Made by a program: the position numbers and the translations under genes | Assembly (NCBI GenBank): GCA_026129135.1 | Contig: JAHCIQ010000001.1 | Span: 855,226 to 919,225 of the forward strand | Reading direction: 5' to 3' | Source of the DNA: Cyanobacteria bacterium TGS_CYA1 | GTDB lineage: Bacteria > Cyanobacteriota > Vampirovibrionia > Obscuribacterales > Obscuribacteraceae | Length of the DNA stretch: 64,000 nucleotides | Shown here: positions 33,901 through 48,900 of the stretch, in pieces | How the letters are laid out: the number at the start of each line of letters is the position of its first letter | Numbering within the stretch: the stretch's first letter is position 1 | Notes under the pieces: model-generated | The model's input: the letters and a program-made list of their open reading frames with translations, nothing else | Told to the model about the DNA's origin: nothing | The model's database searches: none

Positions 33901-36900
33901 TAACTTCGCTTCGGCTTGCTCCATTGGCATTCCGCGAGCAATCCAGGTATCCAGAGCTTGTTGGGCAGCCAATCCTTGTTTTAGATTTTCAATCGCCTTA
34001 GCTCTTTCTTCTGGTGGCATTTTTTCAAAGCCCGGAATTCGCTTAGCTAGCTCACCAATGTTGCCATCTTTGATTGCTTGATTGGTGGCGTTGATGAAAT
34101 CGACCCTGTCTTTTAGCTGCTTTTGGGCTTGAAGAATGAAGTCGGGAATATCATTTGGGAAGCTTGCTTTTATGGCTTGGTCAATTTGTTTCAAGAATGC
34201 CGAGCTGCCATCGGGACCTAGTTGAGACAATAGATACGCAATGTCTTTGTCGGACATCACCAGAGCTTTGTCTATGTCTTTACCCGTGTTAATCCAGTTG
34301 GTAGCAATGCTAGCTATATTATCGAGAACACTATTTCCAGGAAATAGTATTTGACCCTCGTAGCGCTGCATGGCGGCTTCTTCTTTCCAAGACATTCCTC
34401 TGCCGCTTCCAAGCAGTGAATCGAAAGCACCCCGCGCACCTTGGAACGGGTTCAAGCTCCAGTGAGCTTCTTTGAATGCATTGATCCATTGATTGTAATA
34501 TTCAAGAGCTTTCTTTTCTGCGTCAGTTGTAGGAGTTTTCTTGCCATCAAAAAGTTCTTTGCCCTGTCTGTATAGCTCTCTTTCTTCTGGCTTCATGCGA
34601 GCAAGTGAGTTCTTTATTGCTTCTTCTGAATTGGAAAAGACTCCGCTGACTGCTTTGCGAAACTCTGTCAGCGATGAGATATCTCCCTTTTGGAGATAGT
34701 CTTGGAATTCGAGACGATCTAATTCACCAGGGTTGAAGTTGGCAAAATGTTTGTCAATGAGTTCTTGCGAGTTTGGTTGGTCTTTGAATGCTTTTCTTGC
34801 TGCTTCTGTTGCAAACGAATTGCCGAAAGCTTCGCGCATGTAATCTTGGCCGTAATAATTGGGTTTGAGGATTGTGTAGGATGACAAAGCCGCATTCATA
34901 ATCTCGACTTGTTGCTCTGTCGTTCTCTTATCTACACCACCATTTTCAGCTGTGGCAATTTTCACTATAGTCTGATGATATTTATCGTATTGACCGATAT
35001 CTTTACCTAAACCATTGGTGTAAAAGTCTGCCAGACCTTTGCCATCATTAAGCTTTTTCATCGCTTCGTCTACAGCTTTTCGTTCTGTTTCGGTCATGGT
35101 GGCAAGGATTCTGCGAGTGTTAGCTCTAATAGCCGATGCATCTCTGTCTTTGCCAAACGAGTTTTGATACTCGACTGCATCAGTCATTAGTTGGATAGCC
35201 TGGCGTTCTCCAGGTGCTCCAGTACGAGCAAGGTGCATTTCGATTTCTTTGAATCTGAAGTCTCCGCCCACTTTATCGAAGTGTTTTTTGAGGAAATCTT
35301 TTAGTTCCGTGCCGTTTGTTTCTTTAAAGCGAGCCGCGAGCGCTTTTATTTCTTCTGCAGTCATTTCGCGCATTTGTTCGCGAATTTTCTTTGCCCCTTC
35401 TTCTGTAAGTCCACCGCGCTTATTCACTAGGTCGGAGAAAGATTTAATGGTGGCGTCTATGTCTGTTACTCTCTCCATCGGAGGAGTCTTGTCTTTTTGA
35501 TCTTTGGGAACTTCAGCATCTACTGCGACTGGACGTCTGCTGCCATCGAGTTTAAAGGCTCTGCTTATAACGGCTAACGATTCTTTTCCATTGACTGTGC
35601 GCTTAATTTCTTCGCTCTCGGACAATGTTCCAGTTTGATGATCTAGACGTTTCGTTCCTTTGAATGTATCGCTTGGTCCATCTGGTTCGCCAGTGCGCTT
35701 CCAAGTTTGACCATCTGGTTGCTGAGTCCAAGTTGTTACTTTTCCATCAGGACGAGTGGTTTTGATAACATTTGGTTGGGTGGTATCACCAGCGGTGGGG
35801 TAAGAATATTCTACAGTACTGCCGTCGCGACGAACCGCACCGCTAATGCGGTTTTGTGCATCCATCACTTTGATGTTAGCCGTGTCAGCAGGGATATGAC
35901 TGCCTTTTATGGCTTTTTCATATAATGCTTTGGCTTCTGCAATGGTACCATTGCTAAGCGTATAATTCAGCTCGCCTCGTTTGAGTGCACCAGCGTCGAG
36001 CTCTAATACTTTGGCATTGGGACCTTCGCCCACCGTGATTTTAGAAGGAATTCCTTGATCGCCAGTGTATTCATACTTGCTGACCGTGCCATCTTTAAGT
36101 GTGCGTTTGGTAATTCTGCCCTGCGCATCTTTTTCTACTATACTTCCATCTGGCAAGCGAAGCGGCTGATTTGCGACTGCTTCCAGTGTAGGAATGTCGG
36201 CTGAAATTTCCTGTCCGTTCTGCAGTTTCTGGAATACTTTAAGCTCAGCTTTCTTCCAGTCGACTTCATGCAGTTTTACTGGCCAGGTGTTTTCTGGATC
36301 GCCTGCAGTAGCAGATTCCACTTTAATCTCGTTACCGCCACCGGCTTTGGGTTTGATTGAAATTTCGCCTGTGGCAACGGATTTGGCAGGATTAGTGCCT
36401 TCTTGCAACTGAATGCTAAGTTTTCTACGGTCGGCAGTACTGCCTGGTTCCAATTTGATATTAAGGCTGTAATCTTTACCGTTATGTTTGAATTGCAACC
36501 TGTCGAGACCCAGTTGCGCCAGGTTTTTAGCAATTTCAAGTCGTTGTTGCGGCGTCGTAGCTTTGGCGAAATCTTCTAGTTGGGTACGAACAAATCTTGC
36601 TGTTTCTGGATTTGCCATTGCTGCGCGAAAACGTGCTTCGGGAGAATCAGTTGCAGTTGGATTGATCACTTCGCCAGGTTTAGCTACTTCACCTTTGACC
36701 GCTGCTGCAAGCTGTTCAGGAGTTACAGTAAGATTGTCCTTACTGGTTAAGTACTTCCTTCCAAATTGTGCGAATGCTTGGTCTCTTACGGAACGAGCGA
36801 GGAATTTGAGTTCGCTTGGAGAAAGCTTGATTCCAAGTTCTCTGGCTCTTCTTGCTAAGGCTTGAGCTGGTCCTTCACCTCTGCGCAATTTAGGCAACTC

Positions 36901-39900
36901 ACCAAGTAACTTTTGCAATTGAGTAACACGTTCTTGCTGAGCTGGAGTCAGGCCTGCTAGAGCAGGATTGGCTTGTACTTCGCCTGGAGGTGGAACCTTG
37001 ATGTCTTTGATTCCATTTTTGTCCACTTTCATGCCAATTTCGGCTTTGGCCCAATCGACGTTATTCAACTCGGCAGGCATAGCGCCTTTGACGTCTTTGA
37101 AAGTTGTTCCATCTGCATTTCTTGTGCCGGAGGCAAGAACTGCATCATTTACTTTTACTTCAAAATTTTCTCCAGTTTTGGTGATACTTATTTTGTAGTC
37201 TTTGCCGTTGTGTTTGAAAGTAAGTTCTCTCACGCCGGCTTCGTAAAGCACGCTGAACTGTTTGATTCTGTCTTCGGGTTTTACATCTGGTTTCATCAAA
37301 CTGGCAAGGTCAGCTCGCGCTGTTCCTCTAAGCCATCCGTCTAAGCGCGCATCGCCTGTGAGCGGCTCATTCACGACACCAACTACGTCCGCGGGCGTGG
37401 CTGCTACTTTTATTTCGCGAAGATTACTTCCTTCTTGAACTTTGAACGATACATCAGCTGATTTCCAGTTGACAGAACTCAATTCCGCAGGCATGGCATT
37501 TCGAACATCGGTGATACCAGCAGCAGTTTTCGTACCTGAAAGTACGACTTTGTCATTGAGTTTTATTTCGATGCGATTGTCTGCACCTCGATTGATGGTT
37601 AATCTATAAGTTGTGTCACCACTCTTAATGGTCAATTCCCGAATATTTTTGTCGAACATTGCGTCCAGAATGGCTATGCGATTTTCTGGTTTGCTACTGC
37701 TGTGGAAAAGGGTGGCAAGCTCTGCTCGAGCGGTCGTGTTTGCCCATGTGTCTAAAATGGTTCCTGGTGCAGTAACTGGTGCTGCTGCACGATCCAAGGG
37801 TGTTTCGTAAACGGTGGTTTTGCCATCGACCGTGTCCGAAAGGGTTACTTTGCCATTTTCTACCTTGAAATTGAATCTGCCTGGTGGAGGAGAATTTTTG
37901 AAACCTTCATTTAGTCCTGTCATGAACTCGTTAAAGGAAGGAGTGTTTTGTGCCGATTTAATACTGGTGGCTATACCTTTTAAATAGCTTTCAATCGCTG
38001 CCTTGTTGCCGTCCATCATAACCAGACGCATGGATTCAGCAAGATATGCTCCGCGGAATTTCATCGAATTGGCATTTGCGCCGATGCCGATATCCGAGAC
38101 ATTCATGTCGAAGAGAGTTTTGTCTCCGCTCAATAGAGAAACAACTTCTTTTCCTGCAGGACCATCGATTTTTAAATCCAATTTTTTGGCAGCAAGAATT
38201 TCCTTGAGTGATTTGTCTCCGATTTTTGCATTGGCAAAATCAAGCTTATCTCCTGTTTGGGTGGCGGCCCATGCACGAACGAGATTTCTAAATGCAAGTG
38301 ATCTATCGGATGGAGTCGATTTGTCAGTAAGTAAATTGAAATTTTGAAGAGCTTGTGCCAGCAATTGTTGAGGTGAGCGGTCACCAGTTGTAGTGGCAGG
38401 AACATCGGTATATTTTTGAGCGTCTCCAATATTCTTTTTGGTGCCGGTTGCATCCATATAACTCATTCTGAATTCGCTTGCCGAAACTTCCAGATTGAGT
38501 TTGGGATTCTTGGTCTTCAGAAATGCATCAAGTCTCTTTAGTGCTTCTCTGCGCTCAGCAGGAGGCAAAAGTTTAATTCCCTGGTTTATAGCAGTGAGAA
38601 CTTTTGGATCGATAGTTTCAGGTTTTGTGAGGTCCGTGGATTTGAACAAATCTTGAAGCGCTTTGTCCATGGCGTCTTTTTGCGCTTGGGACAATGCCGG
38701 TAATTCAGCGGGTGCTAAACGTTCTCCTTTGATCATTCTAGCTAGAGAAACATCGCTGTTGTCCCCGACAAAATTAGCAGTCGAGTCTTTCGTTGTGAGT
38801 GATCTCTTGCCGTCTGTCGCTTGCTTATTCAAAAGCAGCGCTAAGGGAAGTGTCTGAGTTTTATGATCCAGTTTGATACCAAGTTCTTTGGCTCTACGCT
38901 CTATCGCTTGATAGAAACTTCCACCGCTTGGAACTTTTAAAGGACGACCATCGGCAGTCAAAACTTTGAGCAAGTCGAAAAGTTTTCTTTCCTGTTCGGA
39001 AAGTTGTGGCATTTCGCCTGACGTCGCTGGTTTGTTCAGTGGTTGCAAATCGGCGTCTGTGATGCGCAAAGTTTGAGGCGGGGTGCCAGCCTTAGTGAGT
39101 TCCAGACCGTTGTCTTTCGCGTTTAGTGTATAACCTTCCGGAAGCAGTGGTGCCATCGGCGGTTTGACGACGAATTTGTCGGCAAACTGCTGCATTGTCA
39201 TGCCACCATCTTTCAAGAATTTGAAGGCTTCTACCAGTGCTTGTTTTACTTTTGCCGGATCACCCTTTTGCGATTCCAAAAACTGTTTCAATACAACGTC
39301 ACGTTGGGCTTCTGGTACCGACATGAAGCTGTGTTTGAACTCAGCCATTTGAGGATTGGTTTTAGCAAGAGCCACTAAATCTGATGCGGCTTGCGAACTC
39401 CAGGATGGATTAATTGCAAGATATTTTTCCCCGACTTTTACCTGAAGTCCAAGGTCAGCTCCAATTTTCAATGAACCGGGGCCGGTGCCTGCATCCTTGT
39501 TGAACGATTCAACAATCTTTGCCAAAGAGCCAGCAGAGACAATTCCTTTGAGTTCGGCCAGTTTTGACTGCAACTCTTTGGGTTGAGATGTCTTCAGTGC
39601 AGTCCTTGCAGCTTCGATTTTTTGATACAACTCAAGCGCTTTGGCTGGATTGGTCTCGTTGATTTCTAGCCCTTTGAGATAAGTTTGAATCTGCTCAGCT
39701 GTGGGTTGAGTTCCAGCATCACCGACTGTAGTGTCTTTGCGTAGCGCAACGGGTGTGCCCACATTTTCCCATTGTTTTTGTACGCCGGTTCTTGTAGGTA
39801 CTTCTTTTATTCGTTGCAGAGCAAATGTATTTCCATCAGTTGATATCGCCAGTCTGACGTTAGCGAAATTGGGATTTTCACTGATTTTCAATTTCAAACT

Positions 39901-42900
39901 ATTATTGATGGCTTCGATTGCTGCTTTTCTTTCGGCACCATTCAGATTATTCAATTGCTCTGTCAACTTGGCGACGATATCACCCGGTTTGGCCGGATCG
40001 AATTTCGGATTTGTATTGAATAAACCAAGGCTTGCTTCGACTGCAGCTTTTACATTTGGCGGCAGGCGATCTAGAGGTCCAGCTGGAACGCTAGCTTCTG
40101 CTGGGCGATCGACAGTTGAGGCAGTGAGATCGAGCGGTCCGAATTTGGGTTGGCCATCGATCTTGATATCGACTTTTTTGAAGTCAGCGCTCATATCAAG
40201 CTTGACCTTGGGATTCATCGTATTCAGCTGATCTATAATGCTTTTGCGATCTGCTTGATTGGTCACGCCATCTAGCAGCGATTTCAACTGCTGAAATACC
40301 TGTGTTTTTGCTGCATCATTTGGCAAGCTGTCCAGTCTGGAAATAAATGAAGCTGTTTGTGCAAAAGCAGCCATCTGAGCATCGCTCAAATAATCGGGCA
40401 TTTTTAGGGTTTTGCCTTCGAATTTGAATTCGAGAGATTTGCCGTCAGTTGAGATTTTGAATGGAGAATCTGGACTTTCAGCATTCAATCCCGCCGCGAT
40501 TTTCTGCATTTGGGCATCATTGAGACCAAGTGCCTTCAATTCTCTGAAGGCCTGACCTCTGTCGGTACCGGTAGAGGCTAAACCAGTTTGCATTTTCAAA
40601 ATGGCGCGGTAAGCGGCTTCTTGTTTAGCTGGTTCGAGACCTTCGACATTGTATTTCTTGAACAGCGCCTGCATCGCCGCTGCATCGACTGGTGCTCCCG
40701 AAGTGACGGCTACATCTGTTGCCTTGGCTGGGACTTCTACTAGTCCAGCATTGATTTTTGCTTTATTCCAGTCGATGCCGTTTAGTCTGGCATCTACCGC
40801 ACCAGCAGGAGTGGCATCTTTGAATCGACCGCGAGAATCGAATACGCCTTTTGCAACTGGTTTGTCAGGATTGGCAGCGGTGCCATCACCTTTGATGCTC
40901 AATGTCACTTCAGAGCCAGGTGCTTTCTGCCCTTTTACTTTGACTTCTTTTGCTTCGATTTTGAGTGTCACGGGCCCTGATGGACCTTGAACCGTTATTT
41001 CGTTAATACCTTTAGATTGCAAAACGCGAGCAAGCTCGAGTTTGCCTTGATTGTTTCCTGCCAGTCTATCCCTTATGGCGGCTGCACCTTCTGGCGTTTT
41101 CATCCAGGCGGCAAATTGCTCTGGATTCAGATTTGCTGGAAGTTGGACTGGCTTGTCTGCAGTTTCAGCTTTTACAAGACCAGCTAACTGTTCGTCAGAA
41201 ATGAAAGCCTGGTCTTTGGTGGTTAGATATTTCCTGTTCTCTTTGCCAAAAGTATTGTCGCGCAACATCACTGAAAGTTTGTCGCGCATGAAAGGCGTGA
41301 GTGGAATGCCTAACTCTTTTGCTCGAGCAATCAGTGCATGATGGAAGCTTTTTCCTGGAGGTGGAGAAAGCGGGGGCGGACCAAGAATGAGTGATTTAAG
41401 TTGGTCGAATTCTTTACGTTGTGCAGGAGTTAGTGAATCGAGTGGACCTGCAGGTTTCACTTCTGGTACAGGAAGTGCAGCGGCAGTGACATCACTGATT
41501 TTGATGCGCGTAAGTTCGGTGGCGTTAGGTGGGCCGGTTAAAACAATATCGGGAGGAGGGTTGCCTGTGAGTGAATTCAATTTGACTTCGAAGCCAGTTC
41601 CCTTCATCGCTTCATTAAATTGTTGTCTGAATTTTTCGGGGTCTAGATTCCCTCCATTTTCAGAGCGGAACTTTGTCAGCACATCTGCAAAAGCTTTCTC
41701 AAGACGGGCTTTGTCTGTAGTGCATCTGGTCTCGGCGAAGAAGAAGTCCATCGCTTCTTTGAGAGTCTTTGGTGCATCGGTGGGAGCAGCAGTATCGCGA
41801 GGGATATCGTAAGAAGTTACAGCCGATGTGCCATCTGCTTTTTGGATGGTCTGTTGCAATTTTCCATCAACCATTTGGAAAGTGGCATTATGGAAGTTTT
41901 TGCTGACTTCATTTAATCCGCGCAGAATAGCATCGCGGCTGGTGCCAGGTGGCAAATCTTTTAGTGCTTTTAAAAGTTCGGTTCTTGCCGCATCAAGAGC
42001 GCCGTCGCCGGTTTTTCCAAACTCGGTGGCAAGCTTAGTGAACAATTGCTTTTGTGCATCGTTTAAGCCAAGCGGAATTTCGAATTCTTTGTCACCAATT
42101 TTGAATTTTTCGACTTTAGAATTTTCTGGATAATTACCGGTAGCTTCAAGTGGATACTCAGTACGTCCCCATCCCCAGCCTGGGTTTTCGATGGCGAGAT
42201 TATTGCCTTTGAATGCTAGCTTGTAGGGCGAAACTGCGCTGAATTCAAGTGCCCTGTTCAATTCACGCAACACTTGAGCACGAGCATCAGGATTTAATTT
42301 TCCTAGTTCTCTGGCTACTTCGGCAATGTTATTTCTCAAGTTGCCATTGCTGCCTGCATATCCGCCCAAAACATTGGCCCAGTAAGTCTGTTGTTTAGCA
42401 TCAAGGGTTGCAGGCACAAAAAAGTCGCGTCCGCTAAAAGAACCTTTAATAGCGCGCAAATTAACTTCGGGAGGACCGCTCAACATAAGGGTCTTTGTTT
42501 CTGGATTATATTTTAGTTTTGGATCGTTGAATTCCTTGGCGATTTCTTCCATTCGCTCGGGAGGAATATTTGCTTGAGAGAGCTGTTTGAGCAATTCTTC
42601 ATAAGCTTTTCTTTGTTCAATTGGATCCGTTGTGGCTTTGATTCGCTCGAGACTGGCTGCAATCGTGCCTTCTGGAGCGGGTGCCTTGACTGCATCGGAT
42701 GAATCGCCACTCGTTTTGATCCGAGTAATTTCTTTACCATCTGGATCTATTAATGCAATATCAGCCGGGGCGTCGGGAGTTGGCGAGGTCAATTTGATCT
42801 CATACTTATAACCAGAGCGAGCAAGAATTTCATTGAACTTGGCTTGCAGCGCTTTTGCATCTAGTGGACCACCACCGTTTTCTGCTTTGATTTTAGCAAC

Positions 42901-45900
42901 CAGATCTCCGAATGCTTTTTCGATCAGAGTCTTGTCTACTGTGCACGCAAGTGTATCTCGGATAAAGTCTCTGATTCTGTCTTCCATCGGTTTGGCTGCA
43001 TCAGTTGGAGCTTTGGCATCGCGAAGAATTTCAAAGCGTGTGACCGATGGAGTGCCGTCGGAGTTTTGAATTGTTTGTACCAGTTTGCCATCGACAATGG
43101 AGAATGAAGTTGGGTTCTGGTAATTCTTGGTGATTTCGTTCAGTCCGCGTAATATGCTATCGCGCGTGGTGCCAGCAGGCATGGTTTTGAGCGCTTCGAG
43201 CAGCTGAGTTCTTGCAGCATCTATTTCAGCTGGACCTTTTCCAAATGCTTGAGCCAGGTCTGTGAATAATTTCTTGTTCGCATCGCTCAGACCAAGTGGA
43301 ATTTCATAATCTCTGTCACCAACTCTGATTTTTTCGACGCTAGTGTCTGCATAATAATTTCCGCTTGCTTCAAGTGGAAATTCGGTACGACCCCAGGTCC
43401 ATCCTGTCCATCCTAAATTTTCAACAGTGAGATTATTTCCTTTCAAACCTAGTTGATAGGCTGAAGCCAAGAAACCTTCTCCCAGCTTCAACCCTCTATT
43501 CAATTCCAAAAGCATTAGACTGCGAGCGTCAGGATTCAATTGACCCATGGCTCGAGCTAGTTCGGCGATATTTGATCTAATACTGGAAGAATTGTCGGAG
43601 AACTGATTAAGTACACCTGAAAAATATTTTTTCTGAGCTTCTGTGATTCCGGCTGGAATGAAAAAGTCGTTGCCATTAAATGTTTTAATGGCTTGCAGAT
43701 TTACTTCGGGAGGACCGCTCAACATCAAAGACTTGGTATCTGAATTGAATTTCAATTTGGGATCGTTTATGTCGCGAGCAAATTCACCAAGCTGATCTGC
43801 TGGCACTTTAGCGATCGATAATTGTTTAAGGATTTCTTGATAAGCTTCTCGTTGACCTTTTGGATCGGTCGCTGCTTTGAGCTTGTCAATGCTTGCTGCA
43901 AGCGCCTGGCGGCTCGCTTCAGGCATGTCGGGAAAGCGAATGCGCATTATCGCTTCAGATGTAGTTATCGGTACGCTATCACCCGCAGCATAAGCAGAAA
44001 TATCTAACAGTCCACCTTTTTCGGCTTGTCTTTGAGCGTATTTATCGACTCGACCATCAGCATTGATTCGGAATTCAATACCAGCAAGCGAGCCGTTTTC
44101 ACGTGACGCGGCTGAGAATGCTTGAGCAAGCAAATTGCGCTGCTCTCGAGGTGCTTCGTTTATTTTTGCTTCAATTTCAGCCAGCACTTCTGCTGCATTC
44201 GATTGTGTTGCTGTAACTGCTTTTTCAAGCAATGGTTTGAACTTGGGATCTTCAGCGATTGATTTGGGAATGTATATTCGCTTGTCGCCGATTTCAAGAT
44301 TGACAAATTCAGTTGGTGGCGAAGCGTGAAGATTTTGTTCGAAAACGAACTGTGCATTGTCGACCACGTCTTTCAAGGTGGTATCGCCAGAATTTTTCAG
44401 TGCTTCAAGTAGAGCTAGCGCTTTATCTTTCGAAGGACTGTTCTTATCCGCAGCCTGAGCTACAAGAGATTCAACCTGGCGTTTGAATTCAGCAGGGTCT
44501 GATTTTTGCAATTCTGCAATTTGTCGCAACGCATTTGCGGCTTTTGCTGGATTTTGCAAATCGCCAAGTGCGAGCCTTAGCTGGTCTGAAGGGGTGTAGT
44601 CACTTCCATCAGCTTTCACCATTGTGCTTGAATTATCTGTGGAATTATTGATCTTGATACCATCGGCACCATTATTCAAAAGTTCTATCGAACGTCCTGG
44701 AAGATTTCGATTATTGGAAAGAACTGAATTGAACTGGTCAAGCATCAGTTTTCTGTCGGTTTCAGGTGCGCTTGCAAACATGCGAGCTATTTCTGAATTC
44801 AACTGTTTTGTCAGAGTAGGCGAATCTGCCAATCTCAATGCAATAGCTTGGAAGCGATAAACATCTTCTCTTGAAAGACTTCCCGGAGCAAGAATGTCTT
44901 TGCCATAAACAGTAACCAGACGAAGGCTCTGATCGCCGACCGTTAGAACACCATCTTTATATTGAATGCCTTCTTTGGCAAGAAGAGCTGCGGTGTTAGC
45001 GTCTGACAGACCGTTGGCTTTTAATTGTCTGAGTAAAGCTTCTATTTGTGCGGATTTGTCGGGATTGTTGGTTTTAATTTCAGCTTTTAAATTGTTGATT
45101 GCATCGCGCAGAGCGACCGGGTCGCCAATAGATGAAACATCTGTGAAACCGAGTTTTCTAAGCTCTGATTGCGCTTCTCCGACACTGCCTGGTGCAAATG
45201 ATTCGAGTGTTCTTCCTATCAGGCTGGACTTCAATTCTAAATTGTCGCCATTTGGTCCTAGATATTTTCCATCGAAATTTTGTTTGACCAGAGGATTAAT
45301 TGCATCGAGCAGCGCCTGTTTGTCGCCCTGATACGATTTTAAGAAATTAGCCAGAGTCGAGCCGACAGAGTTCAGATCTTTGCCTGCGATGGAATCGAGT
45401 ATCGCTTTTAGTTCGGGATTGGCTTTATATGCATCAGTGAAAGCTTTGGCGTCAGTAGCACTCAGACCCTGCAATTTGTATTTTTCGATTATGTCGCGGT
45501 CTTCAATACCCTGGACTTCTGCAGGAGTCAGTAATTCGCGTGAGAAATCAGTTGTATTAGGTGCTTCGCTTAGTCGCATACTGTCAGCGACTGCGGTTTT
45601 TATTGCTGGATCGGAACTGGAAGCCATTAGAGTTTTCAGTTGATCACGAGCTGCTAGGTCGGGGTTTTCAGCACCAGCTCGTGCCACCAGATCATCGACG
45701 ACTTTTCTGAAATCAGCAGGACTTTCTTTTGCCAGAGTCTGCATTTTGGCTGCTGCATCTCGATATGCTTTTGAATCCGGAGCATTATTTTGAAGAACAT
45801 CCAGGTTGAATCTGACGTGACCTTCAACATTGGCTACCTCACCATTTCCTCGGAACCATCTTGGGATACCCATTTTGTTGGTAACTTCGATTCCGTCTGA

Positions 45901-48900
45901 TGGATGCAGGTTGAACACTTGTCCGGATGTATTTTTGCCATTAACTTCGCCAAGAATTTGTTTCTTTTCGGCTTCAGAAAGTGATTCGCTCGCCATAAGT
46001 TTTGCAAGCGAGGAAATATTATTCTGTCCTGCAAATTCGCGGAATAATTGAAGTTCGGCCTCGGACATTCCTGATGGTAAAACGAAATCTTTGCCAGCTA
46101 TCCTGTGGAGATCGAAGCTTTGATTTGCGAGCGAAATGGTATCACTGGTGATACTGAGTTTGTCGGTCCGCCCTTCATTGAAGCTATCTTGTAACGCTTT
46201 GAGTTGCTCTGCATTCAACCCTGAGGCTGTTGCTTCCGATATGAGCGAACGAAGTGAATTTGCCAGTTTGACAGGATCTTGCGGTTTGTCATTGGCGCTT
46301 CTTGTGAGCCCGTCAAGCGCTTTGATCAGATTTTCGGCATTGAGAGTACCAGGTTTGCCATACGGCAATTCTACACCGTATTCATTGCGCAGCCTGTCTA
46401 CAGCTTGTCCAATAGCTCCCGATTCAAATCCTTTGACTATTGTCTCGCCAAAGACTGGGCCTGGCTTGAGCAAGTGCAGATCATTTCCTATTACATCTAA
46501 TCTGTGTCCAGGACCATAGTGCTCGGCTATAGTCGAGTTAAGACTGGCAAGATAAGATTTGAGTAGGTCTGGTGATAACGACTTTAATTTGTCGGCAAGC
46601 TTATGACCGATATAGTCTAGATTGCCCCGTTCGATATCGTTTCTGTAGTCTCTGAATTGTTCTAATTCATCACCAGAAAGCTCGACTGGTTCGTCATTTT
46701 CTACAGAAGATAAAACTCGAGCGATAGATTCATTGTCTGAAGAAGCATCGTCGCCGACTAAAGCTTTGACAAGATCTGATTGTTGATTGCGGTCGAGTCC
46801 AGATTTTTGAAGTTCTGCCACAAGTTTTTTCATTGCAGCCATTTGTTGCTCTGGTGATTGATTCGACGAGACAATAGACTCTATGCCTCTGCGAATTTGA
46901 TCGATGTTAGAAACCGTTTTGGGATCGATTCCAGCATCAGTCAATTTTTGGTTGAAATCACGTGCGGCATCACGTTCTTGAGCCATGCTCTTATAACTTT
47001 CGTGCATGCCCAAAGCTTCTGCTACTTTGGCTGTTTGTCTGCCATCTGTATACTGAAGTGCTGTTTCGACTACAGAGAGTATAGGAGTGAAATTGGAAGA
47101 ATATAGAGCTTTGAGCTTATCTAAAGCGGCGCGGCTATCCGGATCGTCACTTGTAGACGCTTTCTTCATCAAGTCTTCTACTACTGTTTTGAAAGCATCT
47201 GGATGGTTTGAAGCCAGCTCGAGCATTTCTTGAACAGCCTTCGGCGCATCAGTTTTGTCTCCAATAACCATGCGAGCAAGAACTTGGTCGATTTTTTCTT
47301 TTGGCGAAGCGATGTGTCCATCACCTTTTATCCAGGTTTCAGTGCCATATTCGGATGTGACCGTGAATCCATCGCCACCAGGTCCCATCTCTAATTTTTC
47401 TCTGGTAAAGGGGAAGAGCTTTTTGACTTCATCTAGTAATTTGGCTCTGGTTTCGGTATCAGGTGCACTGTCGAGAAGTCTTTTGATGTCGTCGCGTGCA
47501 GCATTTGGTAATTGATATTCCGAAATGCGCTGTAGAGCTGAGATTTGCTCTGGAGTGATATTGGTAGGTACTGCAAGCGGAATGCCATTTATGGTCAGCG
47601 AGCGGACAGATTTGTCGCCCATCGAAAGGACGCCTTTGTCGAGGCTAATTCCTTTGTCTTTTCCAAGAGCTTCGACCATTCGTTGTTGATCTGCTTCGCT
47701 AAGTCCAGATGCACCAAGCTCGGTCATGAGATCTCTTAGTTTGGTTTCGCGCTCCTGAGAAGTTGCGTTTGCCAGAGCATCTACTGCGTTGCGAATTTTT
47801 CCAGCATGGCCGTTTCTAGCCAGATCGTCTGGGAGTTTGACATCGCCTTCGGGAGCATAAGTGTCCTGTCCGGTTGCAAACCAGAGTGGATTATTGTATT
47901 TGAGGTCGAGTGAACGCCCGTCAGAGTTCGGCTCTAAGAAGTAACGATTGAAAGCTTTGCCGAGTGTGTCGTTTACAGCTTTCAAATAATTTTCTGCCGC
48001 TTCTCCTTGCAAAGAACGATAGGTTCTTGCAATCTCTTTTCCGATTTGAGCAAGAGCAGCTTTAGGATCATCTGTTTTTGCTTCTGTGATTCTTCGGATC
48101 TGGTCTGCAAATTCGGTTCGAGCTTTGCCTTGCAATACCGCTGGAATATCGACTTTGACGTCTTGTCCAGCTATTTTCACAGTTAGTGAATTGGCATCTG
48201 TTGCAGCTACTGTCTTAGCATTTACATCTGGAACAATTTCCTGGAACCTGCCAAGCAAAGCTGCCGGGGCTGGTGTGTCGCCTCGATCTTTTTGCGCTTG
48301 CAGAGCGATCCCACGAGCATCGACGCTGCCCATTCTGGCCATCGAGCCTTGATTGATGAACATTTCGCCAGTCTTAGAATCGTATTGAACCCCGAATTCA
48401 CTTTGTTGACGTCCACTATCAACTACGTGTCTGCCAAATCCAGTACCCTGAACAGCGTCGTTAAGTTTGGTAGCGAGTGCTTCCATTTTTTCAGGCGGCA
48501 CACCAGCATCAGTAGCCGCTTTGACAGCAGCTTTCAAAGCGTCTGCCCGATCAGAATTAAGAGTCGATTCACTGAAAGGACCTTTGACGCCATCAAGTCT
48601 GGTGGCAAGATCTTTCATCGCTTGAGCGAAGTTTCTAGCTTGCTCGTCTGTAAAGTCGGTGACGCCCAGGTCGCGTAGCGCGTTGGCTCCATCTGCGGTC
48701 AAATCTGTATTGAATTTTTCTGCACTTGTTTCAACACCTGTTTCGGTGTTGCGCATGCTTACTGCTCCACTTTCACCCTCGGCATTTACGTTGAGCTGAA
48801 GTTTGTTTTGTGGATTTGAATCGAGCGCTTGTTGCAAACCTTTGACATATTGTTCGCGTTGTTCGGCGGAAAGACCTGCCATTTCTTTTGCGACTGCTTT

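Noticed and set aside
41500..43896. CRISPR or short tandem DNA repeats
   Set aside because: The repeat here is a long protein-coding duplication; no short direct repeats with regular spacers were seen anywhere in the window.
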